Shown: positions 1 to 5,797 of the stretch, one piece after another
Position numbering within the stretch: position 1 is the first letter of the stretch
Layout: the number at the start of each line of letters is the position of its first letter
From: an uncultured Collinsella sp.
Lineage (GTDB): Bacteria > Actinomycetota > Coriobacteriia > Coriobacteriales > Coriobacteriaceae
Direction of reading: 5' to 3'
DNA: 6,015 bases
NCBI GenBank assembly: GCA_902467875.1
Contig: CABQWP010000084.1
Coordinates: forward strand, 1 to 6,015
Made by a program: the position numbers and the translations under genes
Notes under the pieces: model-generated
Told to the model about the DNA's origin: nothing
The model's input: the letters and a program-made list of their open reading frames with translations, nothing else
Databases searched by the model: none

Positions 1-1096
1 AAATGACTAGGCGTGGGAACGGCGGACCCTCCACAGCCTGTGCCAGCTTCTCGGCTCGCTCGGCGGCGGCGAGCGCCTCGATGACGGTGCCGAGCTGATC
101 GCCCAGAAGGACGCCGTTGTAGGTGGAGTTGAAACCGATGCGGTGATCGGTCACGCGGTCCTGGGGCTGGTTATAGGTACGGATCTTCTCGGAACGGTTG
201 CCGTGGCCGATCTGGCTCTGACGCTCGGCACCGAGCTCTGCCTGCTGCTTCTCGAGCTCCATCTCGTACAGACGAGCGCGCAGCATCTGCATGCAGACTT
301 CGCGGTTCTGAATCTGGGAGCGCTGTTCCTGCGACTGCACCACGGTGTTGGTGGGCAGGTGGGTGATGCGCACGGCAGAATAAGTGGTGTTAACGCACTG
401 ACCGCCAGGGCCGGAGGCGCAGTAGGTGTCAATGCGCAGGTCGGACTGGTTGATCTGGACGTCGATCTCCTCGGCCTCGGGAAGCACGGCGACAGTTGCC
501 GTGGAGGTCTGGATACGGCCCTGGGACTCGGTCTTGGGAACGCGCTGGACGCGGTGCACGCCGGACTCGTACTTCATGACGGAGTAGACGCGGTCGCCCT
601 CGACCTTGAACTCAATGGACTTAAAGCCACCGGCCTCGCTGGGGCTGGAGTCGAGCACGGTAGTCTTCCAGCCGCGCGACTCGCAAAAGCGCTGATACAT
701 CTTGTACAGGTCGCCGGCGAAGATGGCCGCCTCGTCGCCACCGGCGGCGGAGCGAATCTCGACGATGGTGTTCTTGTCGTCGTTGGGGTCACTCGGGATG
801 AGCATGTACTTGATGTCTTCCTCGAGCTGGGGAAGCTTTTCCTCGTTCTCGGAGATGTCCATCTGGAGCATCTCCTTCTCGTCCGCATCGCTGGTGTCGC
901 GGAGCATCTCCTTGGCGGCCTCGATGTCATCGAGCGCGCCGATGTACTCGCGCGAGGCAGCGATGAGGTCGGACTGGTGTGCGTACTCCTTGTTGAGACG
1001 CGTGAACTCCTTGATGTCGGAGGCGACGGCCGGGTCGGAAAGCTTCTTCTCGAGCTCCTCGTAGGCCTTAATGATCTTTTCGAGCTTGTCGCGCAT
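1..1096 (-). CDS. prfA: Peptide chain release factor 1 (RF1), 3' end beyond the window
   Basis: RF1 recognises UAA and UAG in the ribosomal A site and triggers hydrolysis of peptidyl-tRNA. About 365 codons are visible. The start at 1096 has AAAGGAG six bases upstream. The N-terminal helical domain is followed by a conserved GGDEA segment. The anticodon-like tripeptide is P187-K188-T189, within RVPKTESQGRI. This is the PxT form of RF1 and not the SPF form of RF2. The peptidyl-transferase motif GGQ lies at residues 231-233 (bases 406-398), followed by CVNTTYSAVRITHLPT. Gln233 is the residue normally methylated by PrmC. The family length is about 355-360 residues, so the conserved end falls near residue 354. 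The visible tail (VEGPPFPRLVI) is extra, and the frame is still open at the edge; the next codon begins with T and could be a stop. GGAGGG on the minus strand (32-27) might serve a downstream gene such as prmC. Identity is very secure. Confidence 0.97.
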   Translation of the reverse strand, partial: MRDKLEKIIKAYEELEKKLSDPAVASDIKEFTRLNKEYAHQSDLIAASREYIGALDDIEAAKEMLRDTSDADEKEMLQMDISENEEKLPQLEEDIKYMLIPSDPNDDKNTIVEIRSAAGGDEAAIFAGDLYKMYQRFCESRGWKTTVLDSSPSEAGGFKSIEFKVEGDRVYSVMKYESGVHRVQRVPKTESQGRIQTSTATVAVLPEAEEIDVQINQSDLRIDTYCASGPGGQCVNTTYSAVRITHLPTNTVVQSQEQRSQIQNREVCMQMLRARLYEMELEKQQAELGAERQSQIGHGNRSEKIRTYNQPQDRVTDHRIGFNSTYNGVLLGDQLGTVIEALAAAERAEKLAQAVEGPPFPRLVI

Positions 1097-1102
1097 GGCG
1101 GG

Positions 1103-1110
1103 ACTCCTTT
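1103..1110 (-). promoter_or_regulatory. Ribosome binding site of prfA
   Basis: AAAGGAGT reads on the minus strand six bases before the ATG at 1096. It is a near-consensus Shine-Dalgarno sequence and fixes the prfA start. Confidence 0.85.
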
Positions 1111-1177
1111 ATGTGCGTGAAGGCGAAAATCGGCAGAGTTGATGGGGCGCGCGGCGCCACTGCGGGGGTAAGCCCAG

Positions 1178-1231
1178 CTAGAACATGTCGATCTTCAGAT
1201 ACATGCGCATCCCTTCGCGTATGAGGTACAT
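1178..1231 (-). other. 17-codon mini-ORF in the prfA leader, function unknown
   Basis: An ATG at 1231 opens a frame encoding MYLIREGMRMYLKIDMF and ending in TAG at 1180-1178, 81 bases before prfA. An in-frame TAG lies three codons upstream of the ATG, so this is not the tail of a longer gene. The first ATG has no ribosome binding site. An internal ATG (MRMYLKIDMF) has GAAGGG immediately before it, which is too close for normal spacing. It carries no run of a single amino acid as in classical attenuator peptides. It could be a leader peptide, a decayed gene remnant or chance. Confidence 0.15.
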
Positions 1232-1251
1232 AGTTGCGGTCTAACCCATAT

Positions 1252-1280
1252 ATGATAGCGTGCGCAGGCAAACCTGCATA
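1252..1280 (-). promoter_or_regulatory. Candidate promoter for prfA
   Basis: The minus strand carries TATCAT (1257-1252), a five-of-six match to the -10 consensus. Seventeen bases upstream is TATGCA (1280-1275), a poor -35 match. It lies between the palindrome after the peptidase gene and prfA, where a separate promoter for prfA would be expected. A small inverted repeat, GCAGG-CAAA-CCTGC (1264-1277), lies in the spacer. The call rests on consensus matching only. Confidence 0.3.
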
Positions 1281-1291
1281 TAACCCGCACG

Positions 1292-1326
1292 GAATCCGAC
1301 AAAGGGACAGTCCCTTTGTCGGATTC
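1292..1326. repeat. Perfect palindrome with 17-bp arms between the peptidase gene and prfA
   Basis: The arm GAATCCGACAAAGGGAC (1292-1308) is followed by one base (A1309) and its exact reverse complement (1310-1326). Its last base is part of the TAG stop codon (1328-1326) of the M20 peptidase gene. In RNA it would form a strong hairpin directly after that gene. Neither strand has a run of T after the stem, so it is not a standard rho-independent terminator. The near-zero spacer and perfect symmetry fit a dispersed palindromic repeat better. It shares the GGGAC core idea with the palindrome at 5825-5880 but not its sequence. It may still block upstream exonucleases or reduce read-through into prfA. 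Confidence 0.85.
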
Positions 1327-2741
1327 TAAAGCGTATGGAGTAGGGCGATGAGGAAGCGAACACCCTGGAGGTAGGCGCGGCGGGTGATGCGCTCGTTGGT
1401 GCCGTGGACGCCTCGGTCGCACTCGTCATCATCGACCACAAAGGCCGAGAAGCGAATGCACTCAGGGCAAATGTGCTGGTAGTTGGCAGCGTCGGTCGCA
1501 CCGATCACGGTCGAGGGCACAATTGCCACTGGCTCGAATGATCCGTTTTCCTCCATCCCCTTTGGATCACGGAAATAGCGGACGGCGATGGAGCGAACCG
1601 CCTCGAGACCGGGACCACCGATGCGCGGGGACGGCGAGGGTTCGGAGCTGCCGGGGCCCAGCTCCACTTTGACACGACCGGCAAGGTCCGCCCCGGCAAC
1701 CGCCTCACGGCAGCGCGCCACAACGTCGGCCACGCTCGTGCCCTCGAGCATGCGGAAGTTAATGTTGGCCCACATATCCTGCGGCATTACGTTGGCGCCG
1801 GTGCTGCCACCCTCGATCTGCGTGGGCGCGCAGGTGGTCGTCACCAGCGGATAGAGCTTTTTGCTGGCGAGGCAATCGCGGACAATGGCATCCCCGTTGG
1901 CGGCAATTTCATCGGCCGTGTAGAGCCCCAACTCGACGAGTTGGGCGGCAAGCAAGTCGGTCACGCGCGTCGGCCACTCGATATCGCAGATTGCGGTGAT
2001 GGCACGGCTGAGCACCTCGAGTGAAGTGCCCCCGTAGGGGTTGGAGGAATGCCCGCCCTCGCTACGCGTCCTCAACACGATATCGGCGTAGCCCTTCTCC
2101 GCGAGATCGGCATGCATAAGCCAGCCCTCGCCCGCGCCGTACTCGGCAGCCGGAACGATGCGGTAGTCGCCCTCGTCGATCAGGTACTCAAGCTCAATGC
2201 TGCGCTCTTCGAGCACGCGGCCGATTGCTCCCGCGCCGTACTGCGTGGTTTCCTCGTCCTGGCCAAAAGCGAGCAGCAGGGAACGCTTGTGCTCCCAGCC
2301 GTGCGCCAACGCATACTCAACCGCCTCGAGAATGCCTGCGACCTGGTCCTTCATGTCGATGGCACCGCGACCCCAAATGTAGGTGTCGTCCACATGTCCG
2401 CTAAAGGGGCCATACGTCCAGTCGGCCTCGGTGCCGGGCACCACGGGGACCACGTCCATGTGGCCCATGAGCATGACGGGTTTGAGGGCGGGGTCGGAAC
2501 CGCCAAGCGTCACCAACAGCGAATGGTCGACAAGCTCGACCTCGCCCGCCGCGAACACGCACGGCCACGCCTGCTGCATATAGGCGCGCAGGTCGTCGAA
2601 CGACTGCCAGTTCACCGCCTCGGCATCCATGCTCGAGACGGTCGGAAACGACAGCACGCGGCCCAGGCGCTCGCACGCGCCAGCTTCGTCCAAATCGGCA
2701 AAATCATCCTCATGCGCAAAGAAGCGCCAAACCTCGGCCAT
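1326..2741 (-). CDS. M20 family metallopeptidase (PM20D1/Cps1-like carboxypeptidase or N-acyl amino acid hydrolase)
   Basis: This is a 471-residue di-zinc hydrolase, probably cytosolic since no signal peptide is visible. The catalytic set is complete: GHMDVVPV (ligand His94, Asp96), GRGAIDMKD (bridging Asp129), DEE (general base Glu163, ligand Glu164), Asp189 in IDEGD, and a C-terminal ligand His446 in VHGTNERI. Between these lies the lid/dimerisation domain, with RSEGGHSSNPYGGTS. The order and the GPFSG...GRGAIDMKDQVAG segment resemble the PM20D1/yeast Cps1 branch, which cleaves C-terminal residues from small peptides or hydrolyses N-acyl amino acids; the exact substrate cannot be read from sequence. 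The start at 2741 is preferred because AAAGGA lies four bases upstream. A start at 2795 would add 18 residues encoded by a GC-rich hairpin. It follows the ABC ATPase gene by 72 bases on the same strand, suggesting co-transcription and processing of the imported solute. Confidence 0.9.
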   Translation of the reverse strand: MAEVWRFFAHEDDFADLDEAGACERLGRVLSFPTVSSMDAEAVNWQSFDDLRAYMQQAWPCVFAAGEVELVDHSLLVTLGGSDPALKPVMLMGHMDVVPVVPGTEADWTYGPFSGHVDDTYIWGRGAIDMKDQVAGILEAVEYALAHGWEHKRSLLLAFGQDEETTQYGAGAIGRVLEERSIELEYLIDEGDYRIVPAAEYGAGEGWLMHADLAEKGYADIVLRTRSEGGHSSNPYGGTSLEVLSRAITAICDIEWPTRVTDLLAAQLVELGLYTADEIAANGDAIVRDCLASKKLYPLVTTTCAPTQIEGGSTGANVMPQDMWANINFRMLEGTSVADVVARCREAVAGADLAGRVKVELGPGSSEPSPSPRIGGPGLEAVRSIAVRYFRDPKGMEENGSFEPVAIVPSTVIGATDAANYQHICPECIRFSAFVVDDDECDRGVHGTNERITRRAYLQGVRFLIALLHTL

Positions 2742-2745
2742 GACA

Positions 2746-2751
2746 TCCTTT
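2746..2751 (-). promoter_or_regulatory. Ribosome binding site selecting the M20 start
   Basis: AAAGGA on the minus strand lies four bases before the ATG at 2741. No comparable site precedes the alternative upstream ATG at 2795, so the shorter protein is preferred. Confidence 0.65.
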
Positions 2752-2766
2752 CGATTGTGATGACGA

Positions 2767-2789
2767 GGGCCGCCCCACCGGAGCGGCCC
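2767..2789 (-). promoter_or_regulatory. GC-rich hairpin in the ATPase-peptidase spacer
   Basis: On the minus strand GGGCCGC and GCGGCCC form a 7-bp all-GC stem around a 9-base loop. It lies 24 bases after the ATPase stop codon and just upstream of the peptidase ribosome binding site. No T-run follows (the next bases are TCGTCATC), so full termination is unlikely. It could act as an mRNA processing or stability element, or as a partial attenuator that lowers peptidase expression relative to the transporter. Confidence 0.5.
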
Positions 2790-2813
2790 TGCCACATAAG
2801 CGTTTGCGGTCAG

Positions 2814-3599
2814 TTATTTGTCCTCGAGATAACGCGAGAGGAACTCGCGGGTGCGCTGGTGTTTGGGATTGCCGAAGAGCTCGGCCGGTGCCGCATCCTC
2901 GAGCACCACGCCTTTGTCCATAAAGACCACGCGATCGGACACGGTGCGGGCAAAGGCCATCTCGTGCGTGACGACAACCATGGTCATGCCGTCGGCAGCG
3001 AGCTTGCGCATGACCTCGAGCACCTCTCCCACGATCTCGGGGTCGAGCGCGGAGGTCGGCTCGTCGAACAGCATGATCTGCGGATTCATGCACAGGGCAC
3101 GAGCGATGGCCACGCGCTGTTTTTGACCACCGGACAGACGGCCCACGGCGGCGTGCGCGAACTTTTCGAGTCCCACACTCGTCAGATGCTCCAGCGCGAC
3201 CTTTTCGGCCTCGGCCTTGCTCATCTTTTTGAGCGTGACGGGCGCGAGCGTGCAGTTGTCGAGCACATCCATGTTGTTGAACAGGTTAAAGCCCTGGAAC
3301 ACCATGCCGATGTCCTCGCGGAGTTTATTGATATTGCAGCGCTCGGCCGTAAGGTCCTGGCCGTGGAACCAGATGTGGCCCGCGTCCGGGGTCTCGAGCA
3401 GGTTGAGGCAGCGCAGGAAGGTCGACTTGCCCGAGCCCGAGGCGCCGATAATGGTGACGACCTCGCCGGGGTTAACGGACAGGTCGATGCTCTTGAGTAC
3501 CTCGAGCGAGCCGAAGCTCTTGCGCAGGCCCTCGACGCGGATGAGCGGCTCATTGGTCTGTGCGGCGGCCGCAACGCCGGTAGTGGCGGTATCTGCCAT
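2814..3599 (-). CDS. Polar amino acid ABC transporter, ATP-binding protein
   Basis: This 261-residue ATPase powers the importer as a cytosolic dimer docked on the permease. All ABC motifs are present: Walker A GASGSGKST (52-60), Q-loop Gln102 in GMVFQGFNLF, signature LSGGQ (155-159), Walker B IMLFDE (175-180), D-loop SALD (183-186) and switch His212 (VVVTHE). GFNLF after the Q-loop and the SALDPE segment are typical of the GlnQ/HisP group for polar amino acids. The usual 'yP' turn just before LSGGQ is replaced by AAVGR. The start at 3599 is supported by AGGAG seven bases upstream. An in-frame ATG at 3674 would overlap the permease gene and add 25 basic residues unlike the family. The gene begins 22 bases after the permease stop and ends with TAA at 2816-2814. 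The exact substrate is unknown, so no gene symbol is given. Confidence 0.95.
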   Translation of the reverse strand: MADTATTGVAAAAQTNEPLIRVEGLRKSFGSLEVLKSIDLSVNPGEVVTIIGASGSGKSTFLRCLNLLETPDAGHIWFHGQDLTAERCNINKLREDIGMVFQGFNLFNNMDVLDNCTLAPVTLKKMSKAEAEKVALEHLTSVGLEKFAHAAVGRLSGGQKQRVAIARALCMNPQIMLFDEPTSALDPEIVGEVLEVMRKLAADGMTMVVVTHEMAFARTVSDRVVFMDKGVVLEDAAPAELFGNPKHQRTREFLSRYLEDK

Positions 3600-3606
3600 G
3601 ATGATT

Positions 3607-3611
3607 CTCCT
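3607..3611 (-). promoter_or_regulatory. Ribosome binding site selecting the ATPase start
   Basis: AGGAG on the minus strand, seven bases before the ATG at 3599, supports that start over the upstream in-frame ATG at 3674 that lies inside the permease gene. Confidence 0.75.
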
Positions 3612-3621
3612 CGTCTTAAGC

Positions 3622-4770
3622 CTAGTTAGAGCTGGGCAGCGTGGCCGGAGCCTCGGCACCGAGCTTTTTGCCAAAGGCTTCGAGCAGGCGGCTCGCCACG
3701 AGCGTCAGGATCAGGTAGACCACGAGCGCCACGCAGTAGACCTCCATCTGGCGGTAGTACACGCCGGCGACCGTGGTAGTAGCGTACATAAGGTCGAACA
3801 CGCCGATGACCGAGAGCACCGACGAATCCTTGATGTTGATGATGAGCTCGTTGGTGAGCGCCGGAATCGCGTTTTTAATGCCCTGGGGGAACACGACCTT
3901 GCGCATAGCCTGCCACTGCGACAGGCCCAGCGAGCGTGCTGCCTCGGCCTGGCCGGGATCGATGGACTCGATGCCGCCGCGCAGGACCTCCATCATGTAG
4001 GCGGTGGAGTTGAGCGAGATGGTGACGAGGCCAGCGGTAAAGGTGCTCCAGATCTGGTTGGCCTGGGCGGTCTCGAAGCCCATGCCGCGCAAAACGGTGA
4101 AGCCCGCGTAATAGATGAGTAGGCCCTGGACCATCATGGGCGTACCGCGCACGATGGTGGAATAGATGGTCGCAAAGCCGCGGCCGATACTCTTAAAGAA
4201 GCGCACCAGGTCGTTGTCCACGCGGTCGAAGGTCTGAATACGCAGGAACACAAAGAGCAGCGCCAGGAAGAATGCGATGACGGTGCCGAAGGTGGCAAGC
4301 GCGATGGTGATCTCGATGCCGCGGATGAAGAAGTCGCCGCTCTTGTAGGTCATGTAGACCAGGCTCGACAAAAAGTCGCTGGGGTTGGAATCCGAGACAA
4401 TGCTCACCTGCACCAGGTCGATAAACGACATGATGCAGCGGTCGATAAAGAAAACTGCCGCGATGGCGACCACGACGTAGCTGCCTAAGCGTGCTCCACG
4501 ACGGAAACGCTCAGATGCGAACGGCGACTTTTCGCGATAATCGCTCCAATGCATGAGTTTGGTGACGAGCGCCGCCGCCGACACGACGAGCCAGGCCCAA
4601 AGAATCGCCCAAAGACAATCTTGGAACACGCCCGTAGGCGCCAAGAAGCTCAGCGGCGTGGGGTTGCGCTGGCTAAACGCCAGGCCGAGCGCCGCGATAA
4701 CGCTCGTGCCCAGGTACACATAACGGTGGTCGGCCTTGATAAAGGAGGCCAGACGATTGATGGTTTTCAT
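3622..4770 (-). CDS. Polar amino acid ABC transporter permease with an N-terminal membrane extension
   Basis: This 382-residue inner membrane protein forms the translocation channel. The C-terminal part, from about residue 146, is a His/Glu/Gln/Arg/opine-type permease. It has a first core helix near 149-176, the conserved IVRGTPMMVQGLLIYYAGF (206-224), AYMMEVLRGGIESIDPGQ (257-274) and the EAA loop EAARSLGLSQ with VVFPQGIKNAIP (276 onward), which couples to the ATPase. A typical family member is about 215-230 residues. Here about 145 residues precede the core, with three hydrophobic segments (about 17-33, 49-70 and 95-114) separated by a charged loop near 76-94. The start at 4770 has GGGAGG four bases upstream, and this site overlaps the TAG stop of the binding protein gene (gap nine bases), which suggests coupled translation. 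The function class is secure; the role of the extension is unknown. Confidence 0.95.
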   Translation of the reverse strand: MKTINRLASFIKADHRYVYLGTSVIAALGLAFSQRNPTPLSFLAPTGVFQDCLWAILWAWLVVSAAALVTKLMHWSDYREKSPFASERFRRGARLGSYVVVAIAAVFFIDRCIMSFIDLVQVSIVSDSNPSDFLSSLVYMTYKSGDFFIRGIEITIALATFGTVIAFFLALLFVFLRIQTFDRVDNDLVRFFKSIGRGFATIYSTIVRGTPMMVQGLLIYYAGFTVLRGMGFETAQANQIWSTFTAGLVTISLNSTAYMMEVLRGGIESIDPGQAEAARSLGLSQWQAMRKVVFPQGIKNAIPALTNELIINIKDSSVLSVIGVFDLMYATTTVAGVYYRQMEVYCVALVVYLILTLVASRLLEAFGKKLGAEAPATLPSSN

Positions 4771-4774
4771 GCTG

Positions 4775-4780
4775 CCTCCC
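4775..4780 (-). promoter_or_regulatory. Permease ribosome binding site overlapping the binding protein stop codon
   Basis: GGGAGG on the minus strand begins on the last base of the upstream TAG (4782-4780) and ends four bases before the ATG at 4770. A terminating ribosome would sit on this site, which favours translational coupling. Confidence 0.8.
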
Positions 4781-5706
4781 TATGCCGGCTGACGGTCGAG
4801 GCACGCGTCCCACATTTGGTCGCGCTCCTCTTGGCTAATGCCCTTGAGTGCCTTGTCGATGAGCTTAAGCAGTTTGTCCGAGCCCTTGCGGCAACCGACA
4901 TTTGCCGCGACCTCCTGCTTAAAGCCCTCGCCCTCGGCAAAATGAATAGGGACAATGCCCGGATTTTGGGCCATATAGCCCTTCTCGTTCTCGGTGTTGT
5001 AGGTCACGGCGTCGCACGTGCCCTGCAGCAGGTTCGAAAACACTGTGGGAACCGAATCGACCGGATTTTTGTGCACAACGCCCGGGATCTCGTCGATGAC
5101 GGTGTCGAGCATGGTGTCCTTTTGGCCGAGTACCGTGGCACCGCTAAAGTCGCTGAGCTTGGTGGCGTTTTGGTAGGGGGAACCCTCTTTTACGAACAGG
5201 CCAAAGTAACCGATAAAGTACGGATCGGAGAAGCCGACAGACTCCTCGCGCTCGGGCGTGGCGCTCATGCCGGCGATGATGAGGTCGATCTGGCCGTTGT
5301 TGAGCGAATCGATAAGACCCGAGAAGCTCTGCTTGACGGCAACGGGCTCGCCACCGAGGGCTTTGCAGACGATCTTGGCGATCTGCACGTCGTAGCCATC
5401 GGCATAGGCACCCTGCACGTTGTCGATGGGGATGGTGTATTCACTGGCTTCGGAAACCTGCCAGTTGTACGGGGCGTAGGCCGCCTCCATGCCGATGCGG
5501 ATCTTATCCTTGCCGATCACGGAATCGGACAGGTCGTCGCGACCGCCGCCCGTCGTGGGCTGAACCGCCTTGAGCGTGGACGGGCGCTGACAGCCGGCGA
5601 GCGCGCCGGCGACGACGGAAGCGCTCGCAGCGAGAGCGCTTCCCAAAAAGATGCGACGGCTGCATACCGGCTGGGTCTGCGCATCGCACTGTTGGGGAGA
5701 ATGCAT
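4780..5706 (-). CDS. Polar amino acid-type ABC transporter substrate-binding lipoprotein, Tat signal
   Basis: This 308-residue extracellular receptor belongs to the bacterial solute-binding family 3. The N-terminus has a twin-arginine motif (SRRIFLG, 16-22), an Ala-rich hydrophobic stretch and a lipobox LAGC with lipidated Cys39, so it is likely exported folded and anchored to the membrane. After a linker comes IRIGMEAAYAPYNW (69-82), then GYDVQIAKIVCKALG (104-118), SLNNGQIDLIIAGMSATPERE (134-154) with carboxylate-binding Arg153, and FSDPYF. In lobe two, the position normally Asp that ligates the alpha-amino group appears to be Asn237 (DAVTYNTE), and the usual Gly-Thr motif reads Asp197-Thr198. 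Both depend on alignment by eye. The start at 5706 is chosen because GGGAAGG lies six bases upstream and it places the signal peptide near the N-terminus. An ATG at 5793 lies inside promoter-like repeats. It is the first gene of the transporter operon. Confidence 0.94.
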   Translation of the reverse strand: MHSPQQCDAQTQPVCSRRIFLGSALAASASVVAGALAGCQRPSTLKAVQPTTGGGRDDLSDSVIGKDKIRIGMEAAYAPYNWQVSEASEYTIPIDNVQGAYADGYDVQIAKIVCKALGGEPVAVKQSFSGLIDSLNNGQIDLIIAGMSATPEREESVGFSDPYFIGYFGLFVKEGSPYQNATKLSDFSGATVLGQKDTMLDTVIDEIPGVVHKNPVDSVPTVFSNLLQGTCDAVTYNTENEKGYMAQNPGIVPIHFAEGEGFKQEVAANVGCRKGSDKLLKLIDKALKGISQEERDQMWDACLDRQPA

Positions 5707-5712
5707 AATCTG

Positions 5713-5720
5713 CCTTCCCT
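5713..5720 (-). promoter_or_regulatory. Ribosome binding site of the binding protein gene
   Basis: AGGGAAGG on the minus strand lies six bases before the ATG at 5706. It supports that start over the ATG at 5793, which has only AT-rich repeat sequence upstream. Confidence 0.65.
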
Positions 5721-5773
5721 GTTGAATCGTATGCTGACGACTTAACAGGATACCGCTCAGCGCTACCTCCAGC

Positions 5774-5797
5774 AAATGCATATATAAATGCATATAT
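5774..5797. repeat. Tandem 12-bp repeat with a TGCATATATGCA palindrome, candidate operator
   Basis: AAATGCATATAT occurs twice in direct succession (5774-5785 and 5786-5797) with no mismatch. The second copy runs into the perfect 12-bp palindrome TGCATATATGCA (5789-5800). The patch is strikingly AT-rich in a GC-rich context. It sits about 70-90 bases upstream of the binding protein start and overlaps the best promoter candidate, as a regulator binding site would. TGCAT-type half-sites are reminiscent of ArgR-like boxes in some actinobacteria, but no regulator can be named from this alone. Confidence 0.6.

Noticed and set aside
143..1120. Long plus-strand open frame (325 codons) opposite prfA
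   Set aside because: It is the antisense shadow of prfA. The protein is a low-complexity Leu/Val/Gly/Asp-rich series with no family motif and no ribosome binding site, whereas the minus strand encodes every RF1 motif.
1068..1271. 67-codon minus-strand frame upstream of and overlapping the prfA start
   Set aside because: No ribosome binding site and no recognisable protein. It is out of frame with prfA and overlaps its start and ribosome binding site.
1292..1326. Reading the palindrome as a rho-independent terminator
   Set aside because: No T-run follows on either strand, and the arms are separated by one base only. It may still impede transcription, but the sequence does not show a terminator.
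2049..3629. 526-codon plus-strand open frame opposite the peptidase and ATPase genes
   Set aside because: It spans two well-supported opposite-strand genes and the gap between them, is His/Ala/Leu-rich without domains, and arises from GC-rich codon bias.
3600..3674. Upstream start for the ATPase at 3674
   Set aside because: It lies within the permease coding region and adds an Arg/Pro-rich tail foreign to the family. AGGAG at 3607-3611 supports the start at 3599.
4549..5745. 398-codon plus-strand open frame opposite the permease and binding protein genes
   Set aside because: Antisense to two clear genes, with no recognisable domain or start signal. The same applies to the 301-codon frame at 3217-4122.
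5707..5793. Upstream start for the binding protein at 5793
   Set aside because: It would add 29 residues ahead of the Tat signal. The ATG lies inside the AT-rich tandem repeat and promoter region with no ribosome binding site, while 5706 has one.
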